From NCBI GenBank assembly GCA_016936555.1, contig JAFGXR010000033.1, positions 1 to 64,000 of the forward strand: a stretch of DNA of 64,000 nt, given 5' to 3'. Numbering within the stretch: position 1 is the stretch's first letter; each line of letters begins with the position of its first letter. Position numbers and translations under genes: made by a program. Source of the DNA: Spirochaetales bacterium (GTDB lineage Bacteria; Spirochaetota; Spirochaetia; DSM-2461). Shown here piece after piece: positions 25,892-34,028 of the stretch. The notes beneath the pieces are model-generated. The model did no database searches and was not told where the DNA came from. It saw only the letters and a list, made by a program, of their open reading frames with translations.

Positions 25892-27058
25892 ATTAGCTGG
25901 ATGTGTGCGAAAAATAAAAACCCGAAACTGGATCTTCCCATTAAGCTTATATTTACTCAGAAAGGTATAAACTTTTTTATCCGCAATAACAAAAAACTCA
26001 ATAAATTCGTCATGGCTGATGATACTATCCAGTACGGCGTATCTTTTTCCGAAGTTGCCCCCCCCGCGGTTCAGCACATGATGCTCCTGGGTTATATTGA
26101 ACGTATAGAGATAGAAAGAGTTGAGTTCACTTCAAAGCGATCGGAACTGGTCGATCTGACAAAGATCCTCGTGTATGGCAACTTCTACAGGCAGTTTGAT
26201 GAGGAAGTGTCGGATGCCATTCTCCATTCGAGCCTCGTCAAAACATGGAACCGGAATAATCCTTCCAATATCATTGATGAAAAAACCGTAGTAAACGAAT
26301 CGTATATTGAAAATCTTCTTCAGAGTGGTGATGTCAAAAAGCAGATACTCAAAGAGATCGCCAGTTCCATAGCTTTGAATATTAAAAGAGATGATAAACT
26401 TCTCAATGAGGAAAAAAGAATAAAGCTTTTTCTTATTGAGAGGTTTGTAGACGGTATACGTCCGGTCTGCTGGTTCGTTCTCCACCGCTTCCGCAATGAA
26501 AACAGTTACGATGATGTAATTAAAGATATATCAGCTATTCTAGAGCTCTATCTCGACCGGTCAACAATAGGAGAATATTTATCCATGGTTATCATGGAGC
26601 TTCTCACGTCCGGAGAAAACAGTAATCTGAAAGCTTATGTCAATGATGTTTACAAGGGACAGATCAGTCAGCAGAAGCTGATGTTCGATCCGGAAACGAG
26701 AAAGCAGCTCTTTTCCGAAATGGAAAGAAAAAAACTGTTTCTCTCTCTCGGTTGGGCGATCGGCAATCCCAATTCTACATCCATAGGCACTTCAAACCGG
26801 CTGAAAATCCTCATTTACAGCAAGGGTCAGGTCTTTGATAACATGAAGGACATGATCGACGAAAGCAATACGCAGCAGAAAGGAAAAAACATTAGCGATT
26901 TTTATGATCAGGTCGGGGGAATGACAACCGAACTCGGCTTGAATTACATCAATTATCTCGATGATGCCTGTAAAAAAGTAGGAATACGATTCAAGCCTCT
27001 GGTTTACCAGATCAGGAATAACAGCAATTCTGTAATCTGTCTCGATTTTCATTTTTAA
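25892..27058 (+). CDS. conserved hypothetical protein, possible remote HATPase-like C-terminus
   Basis: About 385-388 residues, soluble, not recognised. Residues 65-200 are helical and charged. The C-terminal half has features loosely like a histidine-kinase-type ATPase: VIMELLTSG near residue 228, then GLNYINYLDDACKKVG near residue 350 and a final beta strand, but the canonical N, G1 and G2 boxes are not clear. Start: ATG at 25901 lies 16 bases from GGAG (25881-25884); ATT at 25892 lies 7 bases after it and is the better-spaced codon. Upstream in this frame is a stop at 25889. It is a single gene between the divergent M28-like gene and serC. Confidence 0.6.
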   Translation: MSWMCAKNKNPKLDLPIKLIFTQKGINFFIRNNKKLNKFVMADDTIQYGVSFSEVAPPAVQHMMLLGYIERIEIERVEFTSKRSELVDLTKILVYGNFYRQFDEEVSDAILHSSLVKTWNRNNPSNIIDEKTVVNESYIENLLQSGDVKKQILKEIASSIALNIKRDDKLLNEEKRIKLFLIERFVDGIRPVCWFVLHRFRNENSYDDVIKDISAILELYLDRSTIGEYLSMVIMELLTSGENSNLKAYVNDVYKGQISQQKLMFDPETRKQLFSEMERKKLFLSLGWAIGNPNSTSIGTSNRLKILIYSKGQVFDNMKDMIDESNTQQKGKNISDFYDQVGGMTTELGLNYINYLDDACKKVGIRFKPLVYQIRNNSNSVICLDFHF

Positions 27059-27297
27059 TTTTTTTTGAATACAGACCCTTTTTTCTTTTTGTTTTATTTT
27101 TTTCATGCTATTGTATGATAATACGACAAAACGATGGAGTTGAAATATTTTTTTGATAAAAAATATAAAATTGCATTTTTTAATCGGTGCTACTGAAAAA
27201 AATGTTCATACTTGCTAATATTTATGTACGGTTGGACTCAGCGGGGTTATTATCGCTGTATCAAGCGTAAAAAAGGATTCTAATTACGGAGAAAAAA

Positions 27298-28380
27298 ATG
27301 AGCAGAGCAACAAACTTTTTTGCAGGTCCGTCAGTACTTCCCGTGGAAGTCTTTCAGGAAATTGCCGATGAAATGGTCGACTACAAGGGAACGGGAATGT
27401 CTCTTATTGAAACCAGCCACAGATCCAAAACCTATGACGAAATACATAATGGCGCTGTGGAGATGATGAAAGAGATTTTTTCGATTCCCGACAATTACAA
27501 AGTGCTGTTTCTCGGCGGCGGAGCCACTCTTCAGTTTTCCATGGTTCCTTTGAACTTTCTTGGAGAAGGGAAGACAGCTGATTACACATTAACCGGGACC
27601 TGGTCCAAGAAGGCCGCAGAAGATGCCCGCAAAGTCGGTAAGGTGAATGCTGTATTCGATGGAAAAGACAAGGGATATACAACCCTGACTGATGCCTCGA
27701 AACTGAAGCCCAGTGAAGGTGCAAGTTATTTCCATATGACATCAAATGAGACTATCGGCGGTATACAGTGGAAGAACTGGCCTGATACAGGCAATGTTCC
27801 TTTAATCTGCGATATGTCCAGTGATATCCTCAGCCGTCCCGTACCTGTTGAGAAGTTCGGAATGATCTATGCCGGTGCTCAGAAAAATCTCGGCCCTTCG
27901 GGGGCAACTGTTGTTATTATCCGCGATGATCTTGTTGAAAAATGTCCGGATTCTCTTACGGCTTATCTGAGCTACAAGACTCATGCCGATAATAATTCTC
28001 TGTACAATACACCACCCGTATTTCCCATTTACGCAATCAATCTCGTTCTCAAGAGAATGAAGGAAAATGGCGGTCTTGAAGGAATGGTAGCCCATAACAG
28101 AAAGAAAGCCGAACTTCTTTATAGTGCCATCGACAGTAGCAACGGGTACTACAGATCTCCAGTTGATGAAACATACAGATCGGAAATGAATGTGGTTTTC
28201 AGGCTTCCCAGTGAGGATCTTGAAAAGAAATTCATCGAAGAAGCCACAGCTGAGCGCATGTTCGGTCTTAAAGGCCATAGAAGTGTCGGCGGTTGCCGCG
28301 CATCGATTTACAATTCAATGACAATCGAAGGAGTTGAGAAACTGACTTCTTTTATGAAGGATTTTGCATCAAAGAATTAA
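27298..28380 (+). CDS. serC: phosphoserine aminotransferase
   Basis: SerC makes 3-phosphoserine from 3-phosphohydroxypyruvate and glutamate (serine synthesis; in some bacteria also PLP synthesis). The 360 residues begin with the family motif NFFAGPSVLP and contain ETSHRSK, LGGGATLQF, TSNETIGGIQ and the PLP lysine in GAQKNLGPSG (Lys196). GGAG precedes the ATG. The 239 bp upstream contain an AT-rich stretch but no promoter I can defend. It is followed by the DUF1015 gene that often accompanies serine-synthesis genes. Confidence 0.95.
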   Translation: MSRATNFFAGPSVLPVEVFQEIADEMVDYKGTGMSLIETSHRSKTYDEIHNGAVEMMKEIFSIPDNYKVLFLGGGATLQFSMVPLNFLGEGKTADYTLTGTWSKKAAEDARKVGKVNAVFDGKDKGYTTLTDASKLKPSEGASYFHMTSNETIGGIQWKNWPDTGNVPLICDMSSDILSRPVPVEKFGMIYAGAQKNLGPSGATVVIIRDDLVEKCPDSLTAYLSYKTHADNNSLYNTPPVFPIYAINLVLKRMKENGGLEGMVAHNRKKAELLYSAIDSSNGYYRSPVDETYRSEMNVVFRLPSEDLEKKFIEEATAERMFGLKGHRSVGGCRASIYNSMTIEGVEKLTSFMKDFASKN

Positions 28381-28413
28381 GTTTCCATGCCTTTTGATTT
28401 AAAAAAAAACCAG

Positions 28414-28435
28414 GGGGCTCTCTCCGGAGAGTCCC
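28414..28435. other. intergenic hairpin between serC and DUF1015 gene
   Basis: GGGGCTCTC and GAGAGTCCC pair around TCCG (one G-U). On the plus strand it is not followed by a T-run, so it is not a standard terminator for serC; it may act as a processing or mRNA-stability element between the two genes. Confidence 0.5.
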
Positions 28436-28451
28436 GCTTGGAGAATTTAAA

Positions 28452-29738
28452 ATGAATAGTTTAAAAAACAGATTTGAAAAAATGGGAATACATATTCCCG
28501 AAATACTGCTACCCGCAGCTGCGGAAATGGAAAAATGGGCAGTCGTGGCCTGTGATCAGTATTCCTCAGAAAAAAATTACTGGGAAAAAACGGCTGAACT
28601 TGTCGGAAATGAACCTTCGACTCTCAATCTGATTCTTCCTGAATGTTATCTCGAAGATAGTGATAAACAGGAAAGAGTCGTTAGAATCAACTCCATGATG
28701 AACCGGTATCTGGATGAAGGTATCTTTCGTAAACTGGATCGTGGTTTTGTGATTGTTGACCGAAGCACTCCCTATGTCAAATCCCGGCAGGGGATGATTC
28801 TTTCAGTGGATCTTGAGAAATACAGTTTCTCAAAAGATTCGAAAAGTTTGATAAGACCAACGGAAGGCACGGTGCTCGACCGCCTTCCTCCCAGAATTGA
28901 AATAAGGAAGAATGCTCCCCTGGATCTTCCCCATATTCTGCTTCTGATAAATGATTCTGAAAAATCGATAATTGAAAAAGCCTTTGAAGAAGGCGATTCC
29001 TTTGAGACTGTCTACGATTTCGATCTGATGCAGGGTGGCGGTCATGTCCGCGGAAAACTGATCAGCAATGAGAGTTCCCTCGAAAGAATCTGCAGTGCAT
29101 TTGAAAGGCTCTATGAAAAAAGCGATATGCTATTTGCCGTAGGCGATGGGAATCATTCTCTGGCTACTGCCAAGGAAATCTGGGAAGAACTTAAAAAAGA
29201 CGGTGCTCCCGAAGATCATCCTGCCCGGTATGCCCTGGTGGAAGTGGAAAATATTTTTAATGATGGTATTATATTTGAACCTATACACCGGGTTCTCTTT
29301 AATATCGACCGGAAGGATTTCTTTGATTCCATGAAAAAAGAAATGGATTGTCATATTGAATGGCTTGATTCCGAAGTTGCCATGAAAGAGAAAGTCAGGG
29401 AAGTTTCTGAGGATCATCGTATCGGATTTGCCCATGCGGAAGGGTACGGCTATATCTCCATAAAAGAACCTGAGATAAAACTCACTTACGAAGTAATTCA
29501 GAAATTCATTGACAGTTACCGGGAAAGCCACAGAGACGTCAATATTGATTATATTCATGGGGGAAAGGCTCTTGTCGATCTTTCCTTCAGGAAAGGTAAT
29601 CTCGGCCTGTACCTCAATGCCATCAGGAAATCTGATTTTTTCCCGATGATTGTCGCCGGAGGAGCTCTGCCCCGGAAGACATTCTCTATCGGGGAAGCGG
29701 AAGAAAAAAGGTATTATATAGAGTCCAGGAGCCTGTAG
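28452..29738 (+). CDS. DUF1015-family protein
   Basis: The 428-residue cytosolic protein carries the DUF1015 hallmark VGDGNHSLATAK near residue 231, plus WAVVACDQYSSE near residue 30 and DYIHGG-like NIDYIHGGKAL near residue 363. The family is widespread beside serA/serC; its biochemical role is not established, although its nucleic-acid-free active-site-like GDGNHS loop suggests an enzyme. GGAG lies 8 bases before the ATG. It is in a probable operon with serC and followed by a terminator. Confidence 0.88.
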   Translation: MNSLKNRFEKMGIHIPEILLPAAAEMEKWAVVACDQYSSEKNYWEKTAELVGNEPSTLNLILPECYLEDSDKQERVVRINSMMNRYLDEGIFRKLDRGFVIVDRSTPYVKSRQGMILSVDLEKYSFSKDSKSLIRPTEGTVLDRLPPRIEIRKNAPLDLPHILLLINDSEKSIIEKAFEEGDSFETVYDFDLMQGGGHVRGKLISNESSLERICSAFERLYEKSDMLFAVGDGNHSLATAKEIWEELKKDGAPEDHPARYALVEVENIFNDGIIFEPIHRVLFNIDRKDFFDSMKKEMDCHIEWLDSEVAMKEKVREVSEDHRIGFAHAEGYGYISIKEPEIKLTYEVIQKFIDSYRESHRDVNIDYIHGGKALVDLSFRKGNLGLYLNAIRKSDFFPMIVAGGALPRKTFSIGEAEEKRYYIESRSL

Positions 29739-29753
29739 CCCTGAGCTTCTTCA

Positions 29754-29780
29754 TAGGGATGCCCTGAAGCATCCCTTTTT
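29754..29780 (+). terminator. intrinsic terminator of the serC-DUF1015 operon
   Basis: AGGGATGC (29754-29761) pairs with GCATCCCT (29768-29775) around a 6-base loop, followed by a T-run to 29780. It ends at the stop of the convergent M48 gene. Confidence 0.9.
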
Positions 29781-31030
29781 TACTTTATGCACTCCAGTGC
29801 AGAAATCCGCTCGGACAAGACAGGATGGCTGTAATGAAATGCGCTGTACAGTCCATTAGGGGTCAGATTGGATAGATTCTCCTTTCCAAGATTGATCAAA
29901 GCCTGTATCAACGGTTGGCTGTTTCCAAGAGTTTCGGCTGCATATTTATCGGCTTCATATTCATCTTTTCTCGACAGGCGGGAGAATAATGGCTTGATAA
30001 AAAACGAAAAAGGTCCTGTGACAAAAGAAAGGATAACTAGAAGCGCCGCTATAGAAGTCCCGTTGAAGCCGAATGCTTTGTACAAGGGTTCATAATCGAG
30101 GATAAGAGATAAACCGTAAAAAAGAAAAAATGCCGAAATCAGGGAAAAAACCAATCTTTTCAGTATATGTTTTTTCTTGAAATGGCCGATTTCGTGGGCC
30201 AGAACTGCTTCCAGCTCCTCGATACTTAACTGATTGATCAGTGTGTCAAACAGGACAATCCGTCTTCCTTTCCCGAAGCCTGTAAAATAGGCATTCGAAT
30301 GGGCGGATCTTCGGCTTCCGTCCATAAGGAAAATTCCTCCAGCCTTAAAAGAAGTCTTTTCCGCGAGGGCCCTTAGTCTGTTTTTCAATTCTCCATCCTC
30401 TAATGGTGTGAAATTGTTAAATACCGGTGCTATGACAAGAGGATAGATCAGCGAGATGAGGAGCTGGAAACCGGTAAAAAAGAGATAGGCATAAACCCAC
30501 CACAGGCTTCCAGCCTTATCGATAAAAAAGAACAGTCCCAGCAGCAGCGGGATAAAAAGTATCACCGAGAGAATCGTGCTTTTCAGGAGATCGGTAACAA
30601 ATAAACGGAAGGTCATTTTATTAAAGCCGAATTCCTCTTCAATTATAAATTGGGAATAAAGTGCAAAGGGAAGAGATATCAGTGATGAAAGAGCGGAAAG
30701 CATCAAAAGATAGAATATGCCTTCCCAGTAGGGATGCCAGTTCAGAGAGGAAATTATCTCCAGTATCCGAGGCGTGATCCCGGTTAAAATGACCGAAGCC
30801 GTAACAACAGCCATTACCGTGCCGGTCAGAAGCGAAAATTTTCCCTGCCGTTGAGTATAGGAAACTGTCTTCTCGTATTGCTTGACGCTGAGTATCCCGG
30901 AGATAAAGCGAGGCACGCTGTTTCTGTTGATCAGAGAACTGTTGAGATTCATGATTATCAGCACAGTTGAGACCAGGAATTCAGCACTGAACATCAGGAA
31001 AAAGATTAAGAGAATTGCCGATTGATTCAT
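29780..31030 (-). CDS. M48 (Ste24/CAAX-type) membrane metalloprotease
   Basis: This 416-residue integral membrane protease has about seven hydrophobic helices, the zinc motif HEIGHFKKKH (residues 279-288) and the third ligand in DEYEADKYAAETLG near residue 355. NAYFTGFGKGRRIVLFDTL is the conserved strand before the active site. Ste24-type proteins cut peptides in or near the membrane; bacterial members work in envelope protein quality control. It has its own transcript between terminators and converges on the DUF1015 gene. Confidence 0.93.
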   Translation of the reverse strand: MNQSAILLIFFLMFSAEFLVSTVLIIMNLNSSLINRNSVPRFISGILSVKQYEKTVSYTQRQGKFSLLTGTVMAVVTASVILTGITPRILEIISSLNWHPYWEGIFYLLMLSALSSLISLPFALYSQFIIEEEFGFNKMTFRLFVTDLLKSTILSVILFIPLLLGLFFFIDKAGSLWWVYAYLFFTGFQLLISLIYPLVIAPVFNNFTPLEDGELKNRLRALAEKTSFKAGGIFLMDGSRRSAHSNAYFTGFGKGRRIVLFDTLINQLSIEELEAVLAHEIGHFKKKHILKRLVFSLISAFFLFYGLSLILDYEPLYKAFGFNGTSIAALLVILSFVTGPFSFFIKPLFSRLSRKDEYEADKYAAETLGNSQPLIQALINLGKENLSNLTPNGLYSAFHYSHPVLSERISALECIK

Positions 31031-31044
31031 TGTATTACCTTGAT

Positions 31045-31072
31045 AAAAAAAATACCCTGCATGGGAGCAGGG
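31045..31072 (-). terminator. intrinsic terminator of the zinc-ribbon gene
   Basis: On the minus strand CCCTGC and GCAGGG (31067-31072 and 31055-31060) pair around six bases, then TA and eight T (plus-strand A at 31045-31052). Confidence 0.88.
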
Positions 31073-31092
31073 CTATTTTGGATAAAACCGGA

Positions 31093-31287
31093 TTAGAGAG
31101 CTGCGATTGCTTCTTTCATTTTTCCATTTGCAACAGCGGCATTGCACTGTTTGCAGATTTTGACTTTTTTCCCGTCAAAATCTTTTTCGTATCCGACTTT
31201 AATGGCAGTTCTTTTACAGAGCGGACAGTCACCTCTTCCGTTTCTTACCTGATCTCTGATTCCTGCACCTCTATGGGCTTTAGACAT
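31093..31287 (-). CDS. small zinc-ribbon protein
   Basis: This 64-residue basic protein starts MSKAHRGAGIRDQV and has two CxxC pairs (CPLC near residue 20 and CKQC near residue 44), spaced like a zinc ribbon. It resembles short conserved spirochaete proteins of unknown role; the basic character and size suggest RNA or ribosome binding. ATG 31287 follows GGAG by 6 bases; a start 12 bases earlier is rejected because that site would lie within it. The 13 bases GATACATATGTCT around the start are identical to those at rpmB. Confidence 0.82.
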   Translation of the reverse strand: MSKAHRGAGIRDQVRNGRGDCPLCKRTAIKVGYEKDFDGKKVKICKQCNAAVANGKMKEAIAAL

Positions 31288-31466
31288 ATGTATCTCCAAA
31301 TAATAGTTTACAGAATTGAGAAAAATATATCCTTCAGACGGGAAAAAGTCAATGGAAAGGTCAAATGTTTATCAATGAGGTAAGGCGAGCTTCTCATAAA
31401 TGTCAATAATGTTTATAGTTACTGCCGTTGTAAAGTGTAAAGTTGTAATAGATCCAAGGATAAAAT

Positions 31467-33173
31467 ATGGAAGAAAAACTGAAATTTGATGATCTGGGCC
31501 TTTCCGAAAGCACATTGGAAGGAATCAGGAAAAAAGGATTCGAGGAACCGTCTCCGATACAGGCTAAAACGATTCCCCATTTGCTAAATGGAAATAAAAA
31601 TATTATCGGACAGGCTCAGACCGGAACGGGTAAAACCGCTGCTTTCGGTCTTCCTCTGATTGATAAATTAACACCTGATGCGGGCCGCGTTCAGGCTCTG
31701 ATCCTGGCTCCGACCAGAGAGCTGGCGGTTCAGGTCTGTGAAGAGATCAACTCTCTGAAAGGAAAGAAGAATCTGCAGATAGTACCGATCTATGGCGGCC
31801 AGTCCTATGGTGAGCAGTTCCGACGTTTGAAAAGAGGTGTTGATATCATTGTCGGCACTCCCGGAAGAATCCAGGATCATATAGATAAAGGAAGTCTCAA
31901 CCTCTCGCGGCTTGACTGGCTGATTCTCGATGAAGCCGACGAAATGCTGAATATGGGGTTTGTTGAAGATATTGAGAGGATTCTCGAGAGCGTTAACGAA
32001 ACCAAAAGGATGGTTCTGTTTTCAGCGACGATGCCTCCACCTATATTGAATATAGCCGGCAAATACATGGGGGACTATGAAGTCCTGGCCGTGAAGAAAG
32101 AACAGCTTACGACCAATCTGACAGAACAGATTTACTACGAGCTGGCCGAGCGTGATAAGTTCGAGGCTCTTTGCCGTATCGTTGATATTGAGGACGATTT
32201 TTACGGAATCGTCTTCTGCCGCACAAAGATCAGAACCGATGAAGTCGTTGAAAGACTGGTGAACCGGGGTTATGCCGCGGCGGCTCTCCACGGGGATATT
32301 TCCCAGAACATGAGAGAGCGGATTCTTTCCCAGTTCAAGGAAAAACGGATAAACATTCTCGTGGCAACCGATGTGGCTGCCAGGGGGATAGATGTCACCA
32401 ATCTGACTCATGTCATCAATTATTCTCTTCCCCAGGATCCCGAATCCTATGTTCACAGAATCGGCCGGACCGGCCGCGCCGGCCAGGAAGGCACGGCGAT
32501 CACTTTTGTGACCCATTCCGAATACAGGCTTCTTGTCAGAATCAAGCGTATGGCCAATACGACTATAACTAAAAAGACAATTCCCGATGTAAAAGATGTC
32601 ATAGATATAAAGCGGGAGAGGATCATCAGCGACCTGACTGAAACAATTCAGGGCAATCTCGATAAATCGAATGAGCATTATGATTTGATGGCCAGAACCC
32701 TTCTCGAACAGGCAGATCCGGAACAGGTCGTATCGTCTCTGCTTAAATATTCCTTTAAACAGGATCTCGATGAATCCCGGTACAAAGAAATCAAGACGAT
32801 CAAAATGAACAAAGACGGGAACAGGACCAGACTCTTTGTAGCCAAAGGCCGGAAAGATGATATGAGTGCCCGTGATGTCGTCTCTTTGATTAAAACAAAA
32901 ACGGGAATACCCGATTCCAGAATTGATGATGTTCAGGTCTTCGAGATGTTTTCTTTTATTACTGTCGGTTTTGAAGATGCGGAGCATATCATTGATGTCT
33001 TTAAAAAAGAGGGCAGGGGACATCGCCCCATGGTCGAGAAAGCCAAACCTTCGGAAGGAGGAGACCGTCAGAGCTTTCAGAACGGCCGGCCTCACCGTGA
33101 TTCATACAAACAGGGATCTCATTTCAATCATTCACAGAGAAAGAGCCGGAAATACAAGTATTCCAAAAAATAA
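31467..33173 (+). CDS. deaD: DEAD-box RNA helicase (DeaD/CsdA type)
   Basis: The 568-residue protein has a Q motif (FEEPSPIQAKTIP), Walker A AQTGTGKT, PTRELA, DEAD in LILDEADEMLNMGF, SAT, and HRIGRTGRAG, then a C-terminal DbpA-type RNA-binding domain (residues 455-525, SARDVVSLIKTKTGIPDSRI) and a basic tail rich in Arg, His and Lys. It remodels RNA in ribosome assembly or decay, often at low temperature. Start ATG follows AAGGA. The stop codon abuts the stop of the convergent alkyltransferase-like gene with no spacer. Confidence 0.95.
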   Translation: MEEKLKFDDLGLSESTLEGIRKKGFEEPSPIQAKTIPHLLNGNKNIIGQAQTGTGKTAAFGLPLIDKLTPDAGRVQALILAPTRELAVQVCEEINSLKGKKNLQIVPIYGGQSYGEQFRRLKRGVDIIVGTPGRIQDHIDKGSLNLSRLDWLILDEADEMLNMGFVEDIERILESVNETKRMVLFSATMPPPILNIAGKYMGDYEVLAVKKEQLTTNLTEQIYYELAERDKFEALCRIVDIEDDFYGIVFCRTKIRTDEVVERLVNRGYAAAALHGDISQNMRERILSQFKEKRINILVATDVAARGIDVTNLTHVINYSLPQDPESYVHRIGRTGRAGQEGTAITFVTHSEYRLLVRIKRMANTTITKKTIPDVKDVIDIKRERIISDLTETIQGNLDKSNEHYDLMARTLLEQADPEQVVSSLLKYSFKQDLDESRYKEIKTIKMNKDGNRTRLFVAKGRKDDMSARDVVSLIKTKTGIPDSRIDDVQVFEMFSFITVGFEDAEHIIDVFKKEGRGHRPMVEKAKPSEGGDRQSFQNGRPHRDSYKQGSHFNHSQRKSRKYKYSKK

Positions 33174-33479
33174 TCAGTCTGCACCGTTCCAGAAATATTC
33201 TTTCGGAACGGTGCCCTTAATCCCGAAAATAATCCCTTCCTTCTCCAGCAGATCCCTTTGCAGATTCCCTCCATCGTGATCTGGAAGGGATATCCCGCCT
33301 CTGCCGTTTAAAACACGGTGCCAGGGCAGATCGAATTTGCTGCTGCTGCGCAGAATCCAGGAAACCTGACGCGCTCCTCTGTGATTACCGGCCATCGCGG
33401 CGATCTGTCCGTAAGCCATCACTTTCCCTTCGGGGATGGAAGATATTATTCTGATAACTGCCTGCGTGAAGTCTGTCAT
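33174..33479 (-). CDS. alkyltransferase-like protein (ATL, MGMT homologue)
   Basis: The 101-residue protein has the MGMT DNA-binding fold (IPEGKVMAYGQIAAMAG, residues 15-31) and the active-site region PWHRVLNGRGG, in which Trp replaces the methyl-accepting Cys of PCHR. In ATL proteins this change abolishes methyl transfer; they bind O6-alkylguanine and hand it to nucleotide excision repair. ATG 33479 is chosen because homology begins at MTDFTQAV; upstream frame is low-complexity and basic. Confidence 0.9.
   Translation of the reverse strand: MTDFTQAVIRIISSIPEGKVMAYGQIAAMAGNHRGARQVSWILRSSSKFDLPWHRVLNGRGGISLPDHDGGNLQRDLLEKEGIIFGIKGTVPKEYFWNGAD
33181..33214 (+). other. 10 bp perfect inverted repeat at the deaD 3' end
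   Basis: GCACCGTTCC (33181-33190) pairs with GGAACGGTGC (33205-33214) around 14 bases. It starts 8 bases after the deaD stop but lies inside the 3' coding end of the convergent ATL gene. No T-run follows on the plus strand. Confidence 0.6.
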
Positions 33480-33540
33480 GTATTTATAATTAATAAAGGG
33501 CTGCCCTGTACAAAGCAACCCTTTTCTCTGATTCAGAAGA

Positions 33541-33879
33541 CTATTTCTTTTTCTTCTTCTTTTTTTCCTTATCCATGGTCGGGATTCTTTTCGTTGCTGA
33601 CATTGCAATGGCGTATCGAATCTTCTGGAAAGGGTTTTTTGTGGATTTCTTCATGATCTCCAGACCCGCGACATTCAGTTTAATGATAACTTCCTTCAGA
33701 GCAGGTCTCAGTTTCTGGAATTCTTTTGAACCCGGAGCATTGCCAGAAGTGATGAACTCATTCAACTTCAGAAGATCCTTCTGGGTCAGCCTCTTCTTGT
33801 ACGCTCTCAGAATTTTTTCCTGCGATTTCTGAATTTCCTTCTGTATTTCCATGCTGGGCATTTTGGGTGGTTTGGCCAT
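33541..33879 (-). CDS. small basic hypothetical protein with poly-lysine tail
   Basis: This 112-residue helical protein begins MAKPPKMPSMEIQ and ends in an uninterrupted run of lysines. The middle (LTQKDLLKLNEFITSGNAPGS) has no motif I recognise. Pro/Met-rich start and charged helices suggest a cytosolic nucleic-acid or ribosome-binding protein, but this is speculation. It has a plausible TTACGATG context and lies 61 bp upstream of the ATL gene on the same strand. Confidence 0.7.
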   Translation of the reverse strand: MAKPPKMPSMEIQKEIQKSQEKILRAYKKRLTQKDLLKLNEFITSGNAPGSKEFQKLRPALKEVIIKLNVAGLEIMKKSTKNPFQKIRYAIAMSATKRIPTMDKEKKKKKKK

Positions 33880-33992
33880 CGTAATAATCCTTCGTAATGC
33901 TTAATCAGTCTGTAATTTACAATTAAGTTAAGCCGCGGTCAAGTGACGATCCTGAAAAGGCGGCTAATTGTCTCTTAACTTTTACATCAATC

Positions 33993-34022
33993 TTGAACAG
34001 AATGGTTTACCGGTCTTATTAT
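33993..34022 (+). promoter_or_regulatory. possible promoter of the mla operon
   Basis: TTGAAC (33993-33998), 18 bp, TATTAT (34017-34022). The predicted start is at about 34029, which is the first base of the most likely ATG of mlaE, giving a leaderless message. No Shine-Dalgarno lies upstream. Confidence 0.4.
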
Positions 34023-34028
34023 AATAGT

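Noticed and set aside
27059-27297. regulatory element in the 239 bp serC leader
   Set aside because: GATAAT near 27117 lacks a -35 at suitable distance, and no riboswitch or repeat pattern was seen.
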